5,429 nt of DNA from Pseudomonadota bacterium (lineage in GTDB: Bacteria; Pseudomonadota; Alphaproteobacteria; Rhizobiales; Hyphomicrobiaceae): contig JAKALI010000329.1 in NCBI GenBank assembly GCA_021813195.1, positions 1 through 5,429 of the forward strand. The letters are read 5' to 3'. The notes below the pieces were generated by a model. It had not been told where the DNA came from. It saw only the letters and a program-made list of their open reading frames with translations, and searched no databases. A program made the translations under genes and the position numbers. Positions 1 through 5,429 of the stretch are shown here, one piece after another; position 1 is the stretch's first letter; every line of letters starts with the position of its first letter.

Positions 1-831
1 GATCATGCGCGCCACGAGGAACAAAAGCATGTCGTGGCGTGAGGGCAGCGCGCGGACCGTCTGCCACAATTCATGGAACGCTGCCGATCTTGGCTCGCTT
101 GCGTTCGCACGTTGTGTGCGGGAAACGGGAACGAAGAGGAAAAACGGCATCATGAACACCGCAAACCATACCGCCGCGAACGGCCCGACGAGCCGGTCCG
201 CCTCGCGCGCAGTCTGGTCGAGCGCCAGCAAGGGTTCAAATCCAAAGAGCGTGCGCCCTGTGGCCGGATTCGTGACGATGAGACCGGCCATCACGGCGAG
301 GCTGATGAGCCCGCCTAGATAGCCCACGCCCCACCCAATTCCCGACAGTCGCCCATAGCGCGCTGGCGAAACGAGTTCGGGCATAAGGCTGTTGGTTAGA
401 ACGGTCGCGAATTCGACGGCAACGGTTGCGGCAACAAACGCCAGCAATACGACGAGCAGCACGGCCATCGGGGCCGCGGGTGCAGCAAGCCACAGCAGCC
501 CAAGGGACGTGATGAACACGAGTGAGAGCCCCGCGATCCATGGTTTGCGTGCGCCATGACGATCGGCAAGCGCGCCGATGAGTGGGCTTCCCGCTGCAAC
601 GAGAATACTCGCAACCGCCGCCGCATAGCCCCACAACGTCTGGCCACGGACCGGATCACCGGCGACCACGGTGGCAAAATAGGGCGCGAAGAGAAAGGTC
701 AGGATGAGAGTGTAATAAGGCTGAGCAGCGAAGTCGAAGAGTACCCAGCCCGCGAGAGCTCGAAGCGGCGCCTCGCTCGTGGGTTTTTCAGGTGTGGACG
801 TGCTGGCTTGGGAGGTCGGCTGGTGCGCCAT
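1..831 (-). CDS. UMF1 family (Atg22-like) MFS transporter, 3' end cut off by window edge
   Basis: Inner-membrane transporter of the major facilitator superfamily, closest in pattern to the UMF1/Atg22-like group; the substrate cannot be told from sequence. The first 277 residues are visible and the frame is open to the window edge. Residues 1-25 are a polar cytoplasmic tail. Hydrophobic segments lie at about 27-56, 66-88, 98-116, 119-145, 164-187 and 216-236, which would be six helices, about half of a 12-helix protein. The group signature is GWVLFDFAAQPYY (28-40) followed by TFLFAPYF (45-52); GALADRHGARKPW (86-98) matches the MFS loop 2-3 motif. The ATG at 831 is the first start after an in-frame TGA (873-871); a weak purine-rich stretch (AAAGGG, 850-845) lies 13 nt upstream. 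It follows dnaX on the same strand after 63 nt, so read-through is possible. High confidence in the superfamily, good confidence in the subgroup. Confidence 0.9.
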   Translation of the reverse strand, partial: MAHQPTSQASTSTPEKPTSEAPLRALAGWVLFDFAAQPYYTLILTFLFAPYFATVVAGDPVRGQTLWGYAAAVASILVAAGSPLIGALADRHGARKPWIAGLSLVFITSLGLLWLAAPAAPMAVLLVVLLAFVAATVAVEFATVLTNSLMPELVSPARYGRLSGIGWGVGYLGGLISLAVMAGLIVTNPATGRTLFGFEPLLALDQTAREADRLVGPFAAVWFAVFMMPFFLFVPVSRTQRANASEPRSAAFHELWQTVRALPSRHDMLLFLVARMI

Positions 832-894
832 GGCGTGTGCGGGTTCCCTTTGCGTGCGCCACGGTACCTCTCAGCCCAGTCGCCGCGGATGTCG

Positions 895-2784
895 TCAACC
901 GGTGCCGGTGTCGTCCTCGTGCGCGGATCCGGCGGCGACCCGCAGCGCTGTGATCTTGGCATCGGGAAACGTCGCGAGTACGGCCGCGACGGCGGGATGC
1001 TTTTTCAAGAGTTCGATCTCTGCGGCCTCGCGTTCGCGGCGAATCTGGGCCCGTGGGGGCGCGCCTGGCGATGCTGACAACATCACGACCCACTTTCGTC
1101 CGGTCCAACGGTTCAGCTTCTCCCGCAACTCATTGGCGATTTCGGGCGGCGCGCCGTCAAGAAGATGAAGATCGATGGAGCCCGTCGCCGCATCGAAGCC
1201 AACTAAGCTCGCATGTTCGTCGAGGTGTACCGCAAGGCGCACGTCGCGGCGCTGACGGGCCAAGTCAATCACATCGTCGAACGAGTGCAACAACGGTGCG
1301 GCATCCACGGATGCCTTCGCCCGTTCGCCGTAGGCCAACGGTTCCCGGTAGCTTTCGGCGAGCATGTCGTCGTCGAATTCGGGGTCATCGGATCCGTCAT
1401 GGGTCTGCGCAGACGCAATGACGTCCGGCTCCTGATGGTCGTGGCGCGCGTGCACAACCGCCGGTGCCGCCGTCGATCTCGGAAGCGCCTCACGGCTCGA
1501 TGCGCTCTCGTCGTTGATGTTGAGCGCAGAGGCCGCTGAAGCCGGCCGCGGTTGCGCCGGCGAACCGCTGAGTGTCTGCGCAAGGGCGCGGCCTTGCCCG
1601 AGAGCCTTGATAATCTCGTCGGGAGGCGGCACATCGGCCATGTAGGCCATGCGGATGATGATCATATCGACTGCCGCAAATGGATCGGGCGCGCGTGCGC
1701 ACTCCTCCAGCCCTTTGAGCAACATCTGCCAAGCTCGGGCCAGCAGCGGCATGGACACCCGCTGCGCGATTGCTTCTGCGCGGCGGCGCTCGTGTGCCGA
1801 TACGGCGTCCACGATCATCTTGCCTCCGACGGCTTTGAAACGCGTGGCGAGGTGGACGGCCGTTGCAAGATCACCAACGAGTTGGGCGGCATCCGCACCG
1901 TCCCGCCGTAAATCTGCGACCGCAGATAACGCCACAGCGGCGTGGCCCGCGAGGATGGCGTCCAGGAGGTCGTAAATGCGGCTGCGGTCGGCAAGACCGA
2001 GCATGGCGCGCACGATCTCGGCGGTGACACGTCCCGTTCCAGTCGCAATTGCTTGATCGAGCAGAGACAGCCCGTCGCGCACGCTGCCGCCCGCTGCCTG
2101 GGCGATGACGGCCAATGCCTCAGGCTCGGCCGCAACACCCTCCAGCCCGACGATCCGTTCAAGGTGCGCCGTTAATTCCGGAACATCGACGCGCCGCAAG
2201 TCGAACCGCTGACAGCGCGAGAGCACGGTCACCGGTACCTTGCGAATCTCGGTCGTCGCAAAGATGAACTTCACATGCTCGGGCGGCTCTTCAAGCGTCT
2301 TTAAGAGCGCATTGAATGCGCCCTTAGAGAGCATGTGGACCTCGTCGACAATAAAGACTTTGGTGCGTGCAAGGATCGGCTTGTAGCGCGCGTTTTCAAT
2401 CACCTCGCGAATGTTGTCGACGCCTGTGTTGGACGCCGCATCCATCTCGATAACGTCCGGATGGCGGCTTTCGATGATTTCCAGGCAGTGACGACCGAGC
2501 TCGGGCATGTCGATCGTGGGCCTGTCGATCGTCGCGGTCTCGTAATTGAGGGCCCGGGCCAGAATGCGTGCCGTCGTCGTCTTGCCGACCCCCCGCACGC
2601 CAGTCAGCATATAGCCTTGCGCAATGCGGCCGGATGCAAAAGCATTGCGCAAAGTTCGCACCATGGCTTGCTGACCGATCAGGTCGTCGAAAGTCTGCGG
2701 ACGATATTTGCGTGCCAGCACGAGATAAGGCCGCGGTGCTGCGCCGGCCTCCGCTTCTGTCGAATCTGATTTCGTTCTGGCCAT
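895..2784 (-). CDS. dnaX: DNA polymerase III subunit gamma/tau
   Basis: ATPase subunit of the clamp loader, which places the beta clamp on DNA and, as tau, ties the loader to the polymerase core and helicase. In the 629-residue form (ATG at 2784), the family opening YLVLARKYRPQTFDDLIGQ starts at 20; Walker A GVRGVGKTTT is at 62-71; Walker B VFIVDE at 143-148; sensor 1 FIFATTE at 173-179; the SRC arginine-finger motif LSRCQRF at 188-194; sensor 2 GSVRDGLSLLDQA at 233-245. A low-complexity acidic linker (about 395-495) leads to a C-terminal domain (about 499-615) of the alphaproteobacterial tau type. The zinc module between Walker A and B keeps only one cysteine, usual in this class. The reading frame stays open upstream, with an ATG at 2817 and a TTG at 2889. 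I chose 2784 because it leaves a normal short N-terminus and overlaps the stop of a leader frame (TGATG), but the ribosome site is weak. No E. coli-like slippery site is seen, so only the full-length form is expected. Confidence 0.97.
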   Translation of the reverse strand: MARTKSDSTEAEAGAAPRPYLVLARKYRPQTFDDLIGQQAMVRTLRNAFASGRIAQGYMLTGVRGVGKTTTARILARALNYETATIDRPTIDMPELGRHCLEIIESRHPDVIEMDAASNTGVDNIREVIENARYKPILARTKVFIVDEVHMLSKGAFNALLKTLEEPPEHVKFIFATTEIRKVPVTVLSRCQRFDLRRVDVPELTAHLERIVGLEGVAAEPEALAVIAQAAGGSVRDGLSLLDQAIATGTGRVTAEIVRAMLGLADRSRIYDLLDAILAGHAAVALSAVADLRRDGADAAQLVGDLATAVHLATRFKAVGGKMIVDAVSAHERRRAEAIAQRVSMPLLARAWQMLLKGLEECARAPDPFAAVDMIIIRMAYMADVPPPDEIIKALGQGRALAQTLSGSPAQPRPASAASALNINDESASSREALPRSTAAPAVVHARHDHQEPDVIASAQTHDGSDDPEFDDDMLAESYREPLAYGERAKASVDAAPLLHSFDDVIDLARQRRDVRLAVHLDEHASLVGFDAATGSIDLHLLDGAPPEIANELREKLNRWTGRKWVVMLSASPGAPPRAQIRREREAAEIELLKKHPAVAAVLATFPDAKITALRVAAGSAHEDDTGTG

Positions 2785-2873
2785 CAGCTCAGTTTCGCGC
2801 GATGGGGCGGGTAACATCGGAGCGCTGCGAACCCGAACGCGGGCGGGTTTGGCGCCATGCGCAGCGCGTTCAT
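2784..2873 (-). CDS. possible 29-residue leader peptide overlapping the dnaX start
   Basis: A short frame begins with ATG at 2873, in the leader between the SRP RNA gene and dnaX, and ends with TGA at 2786-2784. The final A of that stop is the first base of the preferred dnaX ATG, giving a TGATG junction typical of translational coupling. The peptide begins MNALRMAPNPP and ends HRAKLS; it resembles no family I know, and its ribosome site is weak. A 6-bp hairpin (AACCCG 2830-2835 with CGGGTT 2844-2849) lies inside it. In GC-rich DNA a 29-codon open frame is easily met by chance, so this is a candidate only. If dnaX really starts at 2817 or 2889 the junction has no meaning. Confidence 0.2.
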   Translation of the reverse strand: MNALRMAPNPPAFGFAALRCYPPHRAKLS

Positions 2874-2899
2874 CGTCAATCAGGTTCAATCTGGGTCAA

Positions 2900-2993
2900 T
2901 TCGAGGCTGGCGGACGACCCGCGTCCTGATCGTTAGGGCTGCTTCGTTCCCGACCTGACCCGGTTGGCGAGGGAAGCGTCCGCCGCCAGCCCA
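2900..2993 (-). ncRNA. ffs: small signal recognition particle RNA (4.5S RNA)
   Basis: RNA scaffold of the bacterial signal recognition particle; it binds Ffh (SRP54) and FtsY to deliver nascent membrane proteins to the translocon. The conserved apical domain is plain on the minus strand: GGTCAGGTC, then the GGAA tetraloop, then GAAGCAGCC (2960-2937 in all). The ends close into a stem: GGCTGGCGG near the 5' end (2991-2983), then ACG after a 3-nt bulge, pairs with CGTCCGCCAGCC at the 3' end (2916-2905). Length of about 94 nt is normal for the small bacterial form without Alu domain. Compared with the common form, the pair closing the tetraloop is G-C instead of C-G. Exact ends are estimated from the stem and from a promoter-like sequence upstream; an error of several bases at each end is possible. 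No U-tract terminator follows, so the RNA may be trimmed from a transcript that continues into dnaX. Confidence 0.93.
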
Positions 2994-2999
2994 ACCTGC

Positions 3000-3027
3000 T
3001 TATGCGGCATTGAGGCTGGCGTTGCAA
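3000..3027 (-). promoter_or_regulatory. candidate promoter of ffs (and perhaps dnaX)
   Basis: On the minus strand TTGCAA (3027-3022) and GCATAA (3005-3000) are separated by 16 nt and resemble -35 and -10 boxes of the housekeeping sigma factor. They predict a start at about 2993, which agrees with the 5' end deduced from the SRP RNA terminal stem. Both boxes depart from consensus, so the call rests mainly on position. Confidence 0.4.
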
Positions 3028-3172
3028 CCGGCCCAGGCGGCGACGCCTTGACCCTCGCAACTCTGGCGCTTTCCCGCGATGGAGGATAGAGAGCGCCGGT
3101 ATGGGAGGGTGCGATCCCGGGCACGGCCCGACCCGGTCTCGTCTTGATTTCGGCCCGCCATAGGGATGCAGC
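3028..3172. other. divergent intergenic region between ffs and lspA
   Basis: This spacer separates leftward ffs from rightward lspA. It holds two short inverted repeats: GGCGCT (3065-3070) with AGCGCC (3092-3097), and the tight hairpin CGGGC-ACG-GCCCG (3118-3130). Neither is followed by a U-tract. TTGACC (3048-3053) looks like a -35 box for the plus strand but has no -10 partner at 16-18 nt. A promoter for lspA is expected here but I cannot place it. I see no gene in the spacer. Confidence 0.5.
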
Positions 3173-3721
3173 ATGGCATTGGAGCGCTCGCAGACCACAC
3201 ACCGCGGCAGATTGGCGGGCTGGTTGTGGGGACCGTTCGCCGCGCGCGCTGGCTTGGTTGCGCTCGGGACGCTGGTTCTGGATCAAGCCAACAAGCTATG
3301 GCTGCTGCTCGTGTACGAACTGCCCGAGCGGGGACGCGTCATGGTCACGCCGTTTCTCGATTTGGTGTTCGTGCTGAACAAGGGGGTCAGCTACTCAATG
3401 CTTGATTCAGCAAGTTATTCCTGGCAGTTAGGACTTGCAGCCTTCGCCGTGTTCGCGAGCTCGGTGTTGTGGGTATGGCTCAACCGGCCCGGCGCGACAC
3501 GCAACATGGCCATTGCCATTGGACTGATTATTGGTGGGGCGCTCGGGAATGCGATCGACCGGGTCTGGCTCGGCGGGGTCGCGGATTTCTACTCGCTGCA
3601 CGCTTTCGGCTTTTATTGGTACGTGTTCAATATCGCCGATGTTGCGATAGTTGCGGGTGTTGCGGTGCTCCTATACGATTCGTTTTGGCCGAGTCGCAAT
3701 GACGCCGCAAAGCCGACCTAA
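3173..3721 (+). CDS. lspA: lipoprotein signal peptidase (signal peptidase II)
   Basis: Inner-membrane aspartyl protease that removes the signal peptide from diacylglyceryl-modified prolipoproteins just before the lipidated cysteine. The 182-residue length is normal to slightly long, owing to a basic N-terminal extension. Family motifs in order: DQANK (37-41); NKGVSYSM (69-76), equivalent to the usual N-x-G-x-A/S-F-S block; GGALGNAIDR (121-130) with catalytic Asp129; and FNIADVAI (152-159) with catalytic Asp156. Four hydrophobic segments at about 22-36, 85-102, 110-126 and 150-168 fit the four-helix fold. The ATG has a good ribosome site, AGGGA (3162-3166), six bases upstream. The next gene begins 50 nt after the stop with no terminator between them, so cotranscription with the lipoprotein is likely, and that lipoprotein is itself a predicted substrate. 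Confidence 0.97.
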   Translation: MALERSQTTHRGRLAGWLWGPFAARAGLVALGTLVLDQANKLWLLLVYELPERGRVMVTPFLDLVFVLNKGVSYSMLDSASYSWQLGLAAFAVFASSVLWVWLNRPGATRNMAIAIGLIIGGALGNAIDRVWLGGVADFYSLHAFGFYWYVFNIADVAIVAGVAVLLYDSFWPSRNDAAKPT

Positions 3722-3771
3722 AGCCAATTTGACTTCAATTCCAGCAGGTTCGCCCTGGGGAGATTGACACG

Positions 3772-4230
3772 ATGACAGGTGTAGGTGCCATGCGCTGCCG
3801 ACTGCTCACCCTCGCCGTCTTCTCCAGCGTTGCCCTTGCCGGTTGCTCGGCGGACGATGTCGAATTGAATGGCGGCATTTTCAACGCCCTGGGGGTCAGT
3901 GGAAACGCACAACGTTCGGAACCCAAGCTTGCCGCGCGAGCTCCGATCGTTGTCCCCCCGACATTGGATCGCCTGCCCGAGCCCGGCACCGCGCCCGAAG
4001 CCGCCGCGATGGACGTGACGGCATCGATCAACGATCCGGACCGCAAGGCCCAGGTGAGCCGAGCGGAGCTTGAGCGTCAGCAGGCCGAGTACTGCCGCAA
4101 GAACTACGACATGGCCAAGGCCATGGGCGATGCCAGTGCCGACAACGCGGCCGGACCGCTAGGGCCCTGCCGGCCATCCGTTCTGACAGCGATCAAGAAC
4201 TGGAACCAAGGCGAGCCCGCCGAAGAATAA
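3772..4230 (+). CDS. small outer-membrane lipoprotein, BamF/DUF3035-like
   Basis: A 152-residue predicted lipoprotein. The N-terminus has a signal peptide with hydrophobic core LLTLAVFSSVAL (11-22) and the lipobox LAGC, with Cys25 as the lipidated residue. Serine at +2 favours the outer membrane by the E. coli rule. The mature part has a short motif, ARAPIVVPPTLDRLPEPG (55-72), that resembles the proline-rich block of alphaproteobacterial DUF3035 proteins, one of which is BamF of the outer-membrane barrel assembly complex in Caulobacter. The link rests on this block plus its place between lspA and an M16 peptidase, and is an inference. The second half (about 92-152) is hydrophilic with a helical stretch and two cysteines (108, 133) that could form a disulfide in the periplasm. 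GGGGAG (3757-3762) lies nine bases before the ATG at 3772; the ATG at 3790 would give a more compact signal peptide and is a real alternative. Confidence 0.85.
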   Translation: MTGVGAMRCRLLTLAVFSSVALAGCSADDVELNGGIFNALGVSGNAQRSEPKLAARAPIVVPPTLDRLPEPGTAPEAAAMDVTASINDPDRKAQVSRAELERQQAEYCRKNYDMAKAMGDASADNAAGPLGPCRPSVLTAIKNWNQGEPAEE

Positions 4231-4352
4231 TGATGGCAACGGGGCGCCACGTCGTTGAGACGCAAACCCTTGGCCGTGGTCCCCGACGATCCGCAGCACT
4301 TCTACGAAGTGCGTCAGACGTAGCTGAAACGCATGAACGGCTTGTCATTTGA
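4230..4352 (+). CDS. possible 40-residue peptide overlapping the lipoprotein stop codon
   Basis: The lipoprotein stop and a new ATG overlap as TAATG (4228-4232), directly followed by a second in-frame ATG. The frame runs 40 codons to TGA at 4350-4352. The peptide begins MMATGRHVVETQTL, is basic in the middle (RGPRRS, then LLRSA) and matches nothing I recognise. Its only ribosome site is the weak GAAGAA (4222-4227), so translation would depend on coupling to the upstream gene. The stop codon lies inside the hairpin at 4339-4358. A chance frame of this length is common in such DNA; listed because of the overlap and the coincidence with RNA structure. Confidence 0.15.
   Translation: MMATGRHVVETQTLGRGPRRSAALLRSASDVAETHERLVI
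4296..4312 (+). repeat. perfect hairpin, 7-bp stem and 3-nt loop
   Basis: GCACTTC (4296-4302) and GAAGTGC (4306-4312) are exact reverse complements around TAC. The following sequence has no run of T, so this is not a standard intrinsic terminator. It sits early in the leader of the M16 peptidase gene. Confidence 0.6.
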
Positions 4353-4358
4353 CAAGCC
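4339..4358 (+). repeat. perfect hairpin, 8-9-bp stem
   Basis: GGCTTGTCA (4339-4347) and TGACAAGCC (4350-4358) are exact reverse complements with only TT between them; as RNA this would fold as an 8-bp stem with the loop AUUU. As DNA it is a near-palindrome of 20 bp that could be an operator for a dimeric protein. It overlaps a TTGACA hexamer and is not followed by a T-run, so an intrinsic terminator is unlikely. Confidence 0.65.
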
Positions 4359-4429
4359 AGGCGCGCATGTCGACATCGTGCACAGCGTCGAGCCGTTCCA
4401 TCGGCGTGGCCCAGCGATCCGAGGATATC

Positions 4430-5429
4430 ATGGCCGTTCCGGCAGCCCGTAGCGCAATCCCTCTTCTGACGGTGGTTCTCAGCATGCTCGCAATCGTTCA
4501 ATCGACCCTGACGGCCATGGCAGCGCCGCGCGTCAGCGAATTCACGCTCGGGAACGGGATGCAGGTGATTGTCATTCCCGACACGCGCGCCCCCGTCGTC
4601 ACGCACATGGTTTGGTACAAGGTCGGCGCGGCTGACGAGCCCATCGGGTCGTCTGGGATCGCGCATTTTCTCGAGCATCTGATGTTTAAGGCCACGGACA
4701 AGATTCCGTCCGGCGAGTTCTCCAAGATCGTGTCGCGTCTGGGCGGTCAGGACAATGCGTTCACCGGCCAGGACGTGACGAGCTACTTCCAGCGCATCGC
4801 CAAGGACCGTCTGCGCACGGTGATGGAAATGGAAGCGGATCGCATGGTCAATTTGAAGCTTGCCGAGAACGAAGTTTTGACCGAGCGCGACGTCATCCTC
4901 GAAGAGCGGCGCTCGCGCATCGAGAACAATCCGGCGGCCATTCTCGACGAGCAGATGGATGCGGTCCTCTACCTCAACCATCCTTATGGCATTCCCGTCA
5001 TTGGTTGGGAGCACGAAATCGCGCAGCTAACGCGCGAGGACGCGCTGAATTTCTACAAGCGTTACTACGCCCCCAACAATGCAATCCTGGTGGTTGCTGG
5101 CGATGTGGAGCCCGAAGAGGTTCGCGCGCTCGCGGAGGAAATCTACGGCAAGCTGCCGGCGAACCCTGAGGCCCCGCGCGCCGCGCGCGTGAGCGATCCG
5201 CCGCAACGGGCCGCGCGCCGGGTTGCGATCGAGGATGCGCGCGCGGGCAAGGCCTCGCTCCATCGCGATTACGTCGTACCGAGCTATCGGACCGCTGCTC
5301 CCGGCGAAGCGGAGGCGCTCGACCTCATGATGAAGATCGTCGCCGATGGGCCGACGAGCCGGGTTTATCGGAGACTCGTCGTTGAGGAGAAGGTCGCGTC
5401 ATCCGCAGGGGGAAGCTATCAGGGTTCTG
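4430..5429 (+). CDS. exported M16 family zinc metallopeptidase, 3' end cut off by window edge
   Basis: Predicted periplasmic or membrane-attached peptidase of family M16 (pitrilysin/processing-peptidase group, M16B type). 333 complete codons are visible; relatives are about 450 residues, so roughly the last quarter is missing. Residues 1-31 form a signal peptide with a hydrophobic core at about 9-29 ending AMAA. The domain begins VSEFTLGNGMQVIVIPD (35-51). The inverted zinc motif HFLEH (79-83) gives ligands His79 and His83 and catalytic Glu82; the third ligand is a glutamate in VILEERR (155-161), probably Glu159 by family spacing. HPYGIPVIGW (184-193) and the YYAPNNAILVVAGDV block (212-226) are also typical. 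All catalytic residues are present, so this should be the active member; a second, often inactive, M16 gene commonly follows in such loci but lies beyond the window. GAGG (4421-4424) is five bases before the ATG, which supports this start. Confidence 0.95.
   Translation, partial: MAVPAARSAIPLLTVVLSMLAIVQSTLTAMAAPRVSEFTLGNGMQVIVIPDTRAPVVTHMVWYKVGAADEPIGSSGIAHFLEHLMFKATDKIPSGEFSKIVSRLGGQDNAFTGQDVTSYFQRIAKDRLRTVMEMEADRMVNLKLAENEVLTERDVILEERRSRIENNPAAILDEQMDAVLYLNHPYGIPVIGWEHEIAQLTREDALNFYKRYYAPNNAILVVAGDVEPEEVRALAEEIYGKLPANPEAPRAARVSDPPQRAARRVAIEDARAGKASLHRDYVVPSYRTAAPGEAEALDLMMKIVADGPTSRVYRRLVVEEKVASSAGGSYQGS

Larger units (their letters stand above)
4231..4429 (+). promoter_or_regulatory. structured 5' leader or intergenic region before the M16 peptidase
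   Basis: This 199-nt gap is much wider than the 50 nt between the two genes upstream. It contains two perfect hairpins (listed separately), a 10-bp palindrome ATGTCGACAT (4367-4376), and a distant complementary pair, GAACGGCTTG (4335-4344) with CGAGCCGTTC (4389-4398), ten pairs including one G-U. The distant pair uses bases of the second hairpin, so the two folds exclude each other. None has a U-tract. A TTGACA hexamer (4349-4354) lies in the hairpin, but no convincing -10 box follows. Function is unknown; a control element or an RNA-processing region are both open. Confidence 0.35.

Noticed and set aside
832..894. CTGAGA (minus strand, 874-869) between dnaX and the transporter, similar to a thiamine pyrophosphate riboswitch core element.
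   Set aside because: The gap is only 63 nt and lacks the second conserved half of that riboswitch; the hexamer alone is chance.
1000..1006. GAAAAAG in dnaX, a possible -1 frameshift site for making the shorter gamma form.
   Set aside because: It has five A residues rather than the A AAA AAG heptamer and lies near the 3' end of the gene, so a shift there would not yield a gamma-like product.
236..1168. Several open frames on both strands over the transporter and the dnaX 3' end.
   Set aside because: They are out-of-frame shadows of two well-supported genes and show no domain features.
3118..3150. Hairpin CGGGC-ACG-GCCCG followed by a moderately T-rich stretch as an intrinsic terminator.
   Set aside because: The stem is only five pairs and the downstream sequence has no continuous T-run; it also lies between divergent genes, where no transcript needs to end.
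4255..4320. A stretch with codon-like GC3 (frame giving PLAVVPDDPQHFYEVRQT) that could be a remnant of a gene.
   Set aside because: No start codon besides TTG, a TAG at 4321, and no recognisable homology; the composition bias alone is weak over about 20 codons.
4349..4377. TTGACA as the -35 box of a promoter for the M16 gene.
   Set aside because: At 16-18 nt downstream there is only GACATC or close variants, a poor -10 box, and the hexamer is part of an inverted repeat that explains it equally well.
4193..5014. A 273-codon open frame on the minus strand.
   Set aside because: It is antisense to the clearly recognised M16 peptidase; long open antisense frames are usual in GC-rich coding DNA, and its product resembles no family.

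Overview
The window looks like a GC-rich alphaproteobacterial chromosome segment, most probably of the order Hyphomicrobiales (Rhizobiales). The evidence is: an SRP RNA gene directly upstream of dnaX; a DnaX whose zinc module has lost its cysteines and which carries the alphaproteobacterial tau C-terminal domain; and a signal peptidase II - small lipoprotein - M16 peptidase gene order. Genus cannot be told from the sequence alone. The content is mostly housekeeping, and I see no mobile element, CRISPR array, tRNA or rRNA.

Left half, minus strand (about 1-3027), read right to left: a candidate promoter (3027-3000), the 4.5S/small SRP RNA gene ffs (about 2993-2900), a leader of about 115 nt that may encode a 29-residue peptide, dnaX (2784-895), and after a 63-nt gap a UMF1/Atg22-like major facilitator transporter that runs off the left edge (831-1, 277 residues seen). 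The usual dnaX-ybaB-recR order is not present here, because the transporter takes that place.

Centre (3028-3172): a divergent intergenic region with short inverted repeats but no promoter I would call for the rightward genes.

Right half, plus strand: lspA (3173-3721, prolipoprotein signal peptidase), a small lipoprotein (3772-4230) that resembles the BamF/DUF3035 group and should itself be a substrate of LspA, a 199-nt non-coding or leader region with several hairpins (4231-4429), and an exported M16 zinc metallopeptidase that runs off the right edge (4430 onward, 333 residues seen). The three proteins fit an envelope-maintenance operon: lipoprotein maturation, probable outer-membrane assembly, and periplasmic proteolysis.

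The spots most worth a second look are the structured leader before the M16 gene, with a possible 40-residue peptide that starts on the lipoprotein stop codon; the flipped closing pair of the SRP RNA tetraloop; the repeated SRP 3'-arm sequence in the ffs promoter; and the overlapping TGATG junction in front of dnaX.
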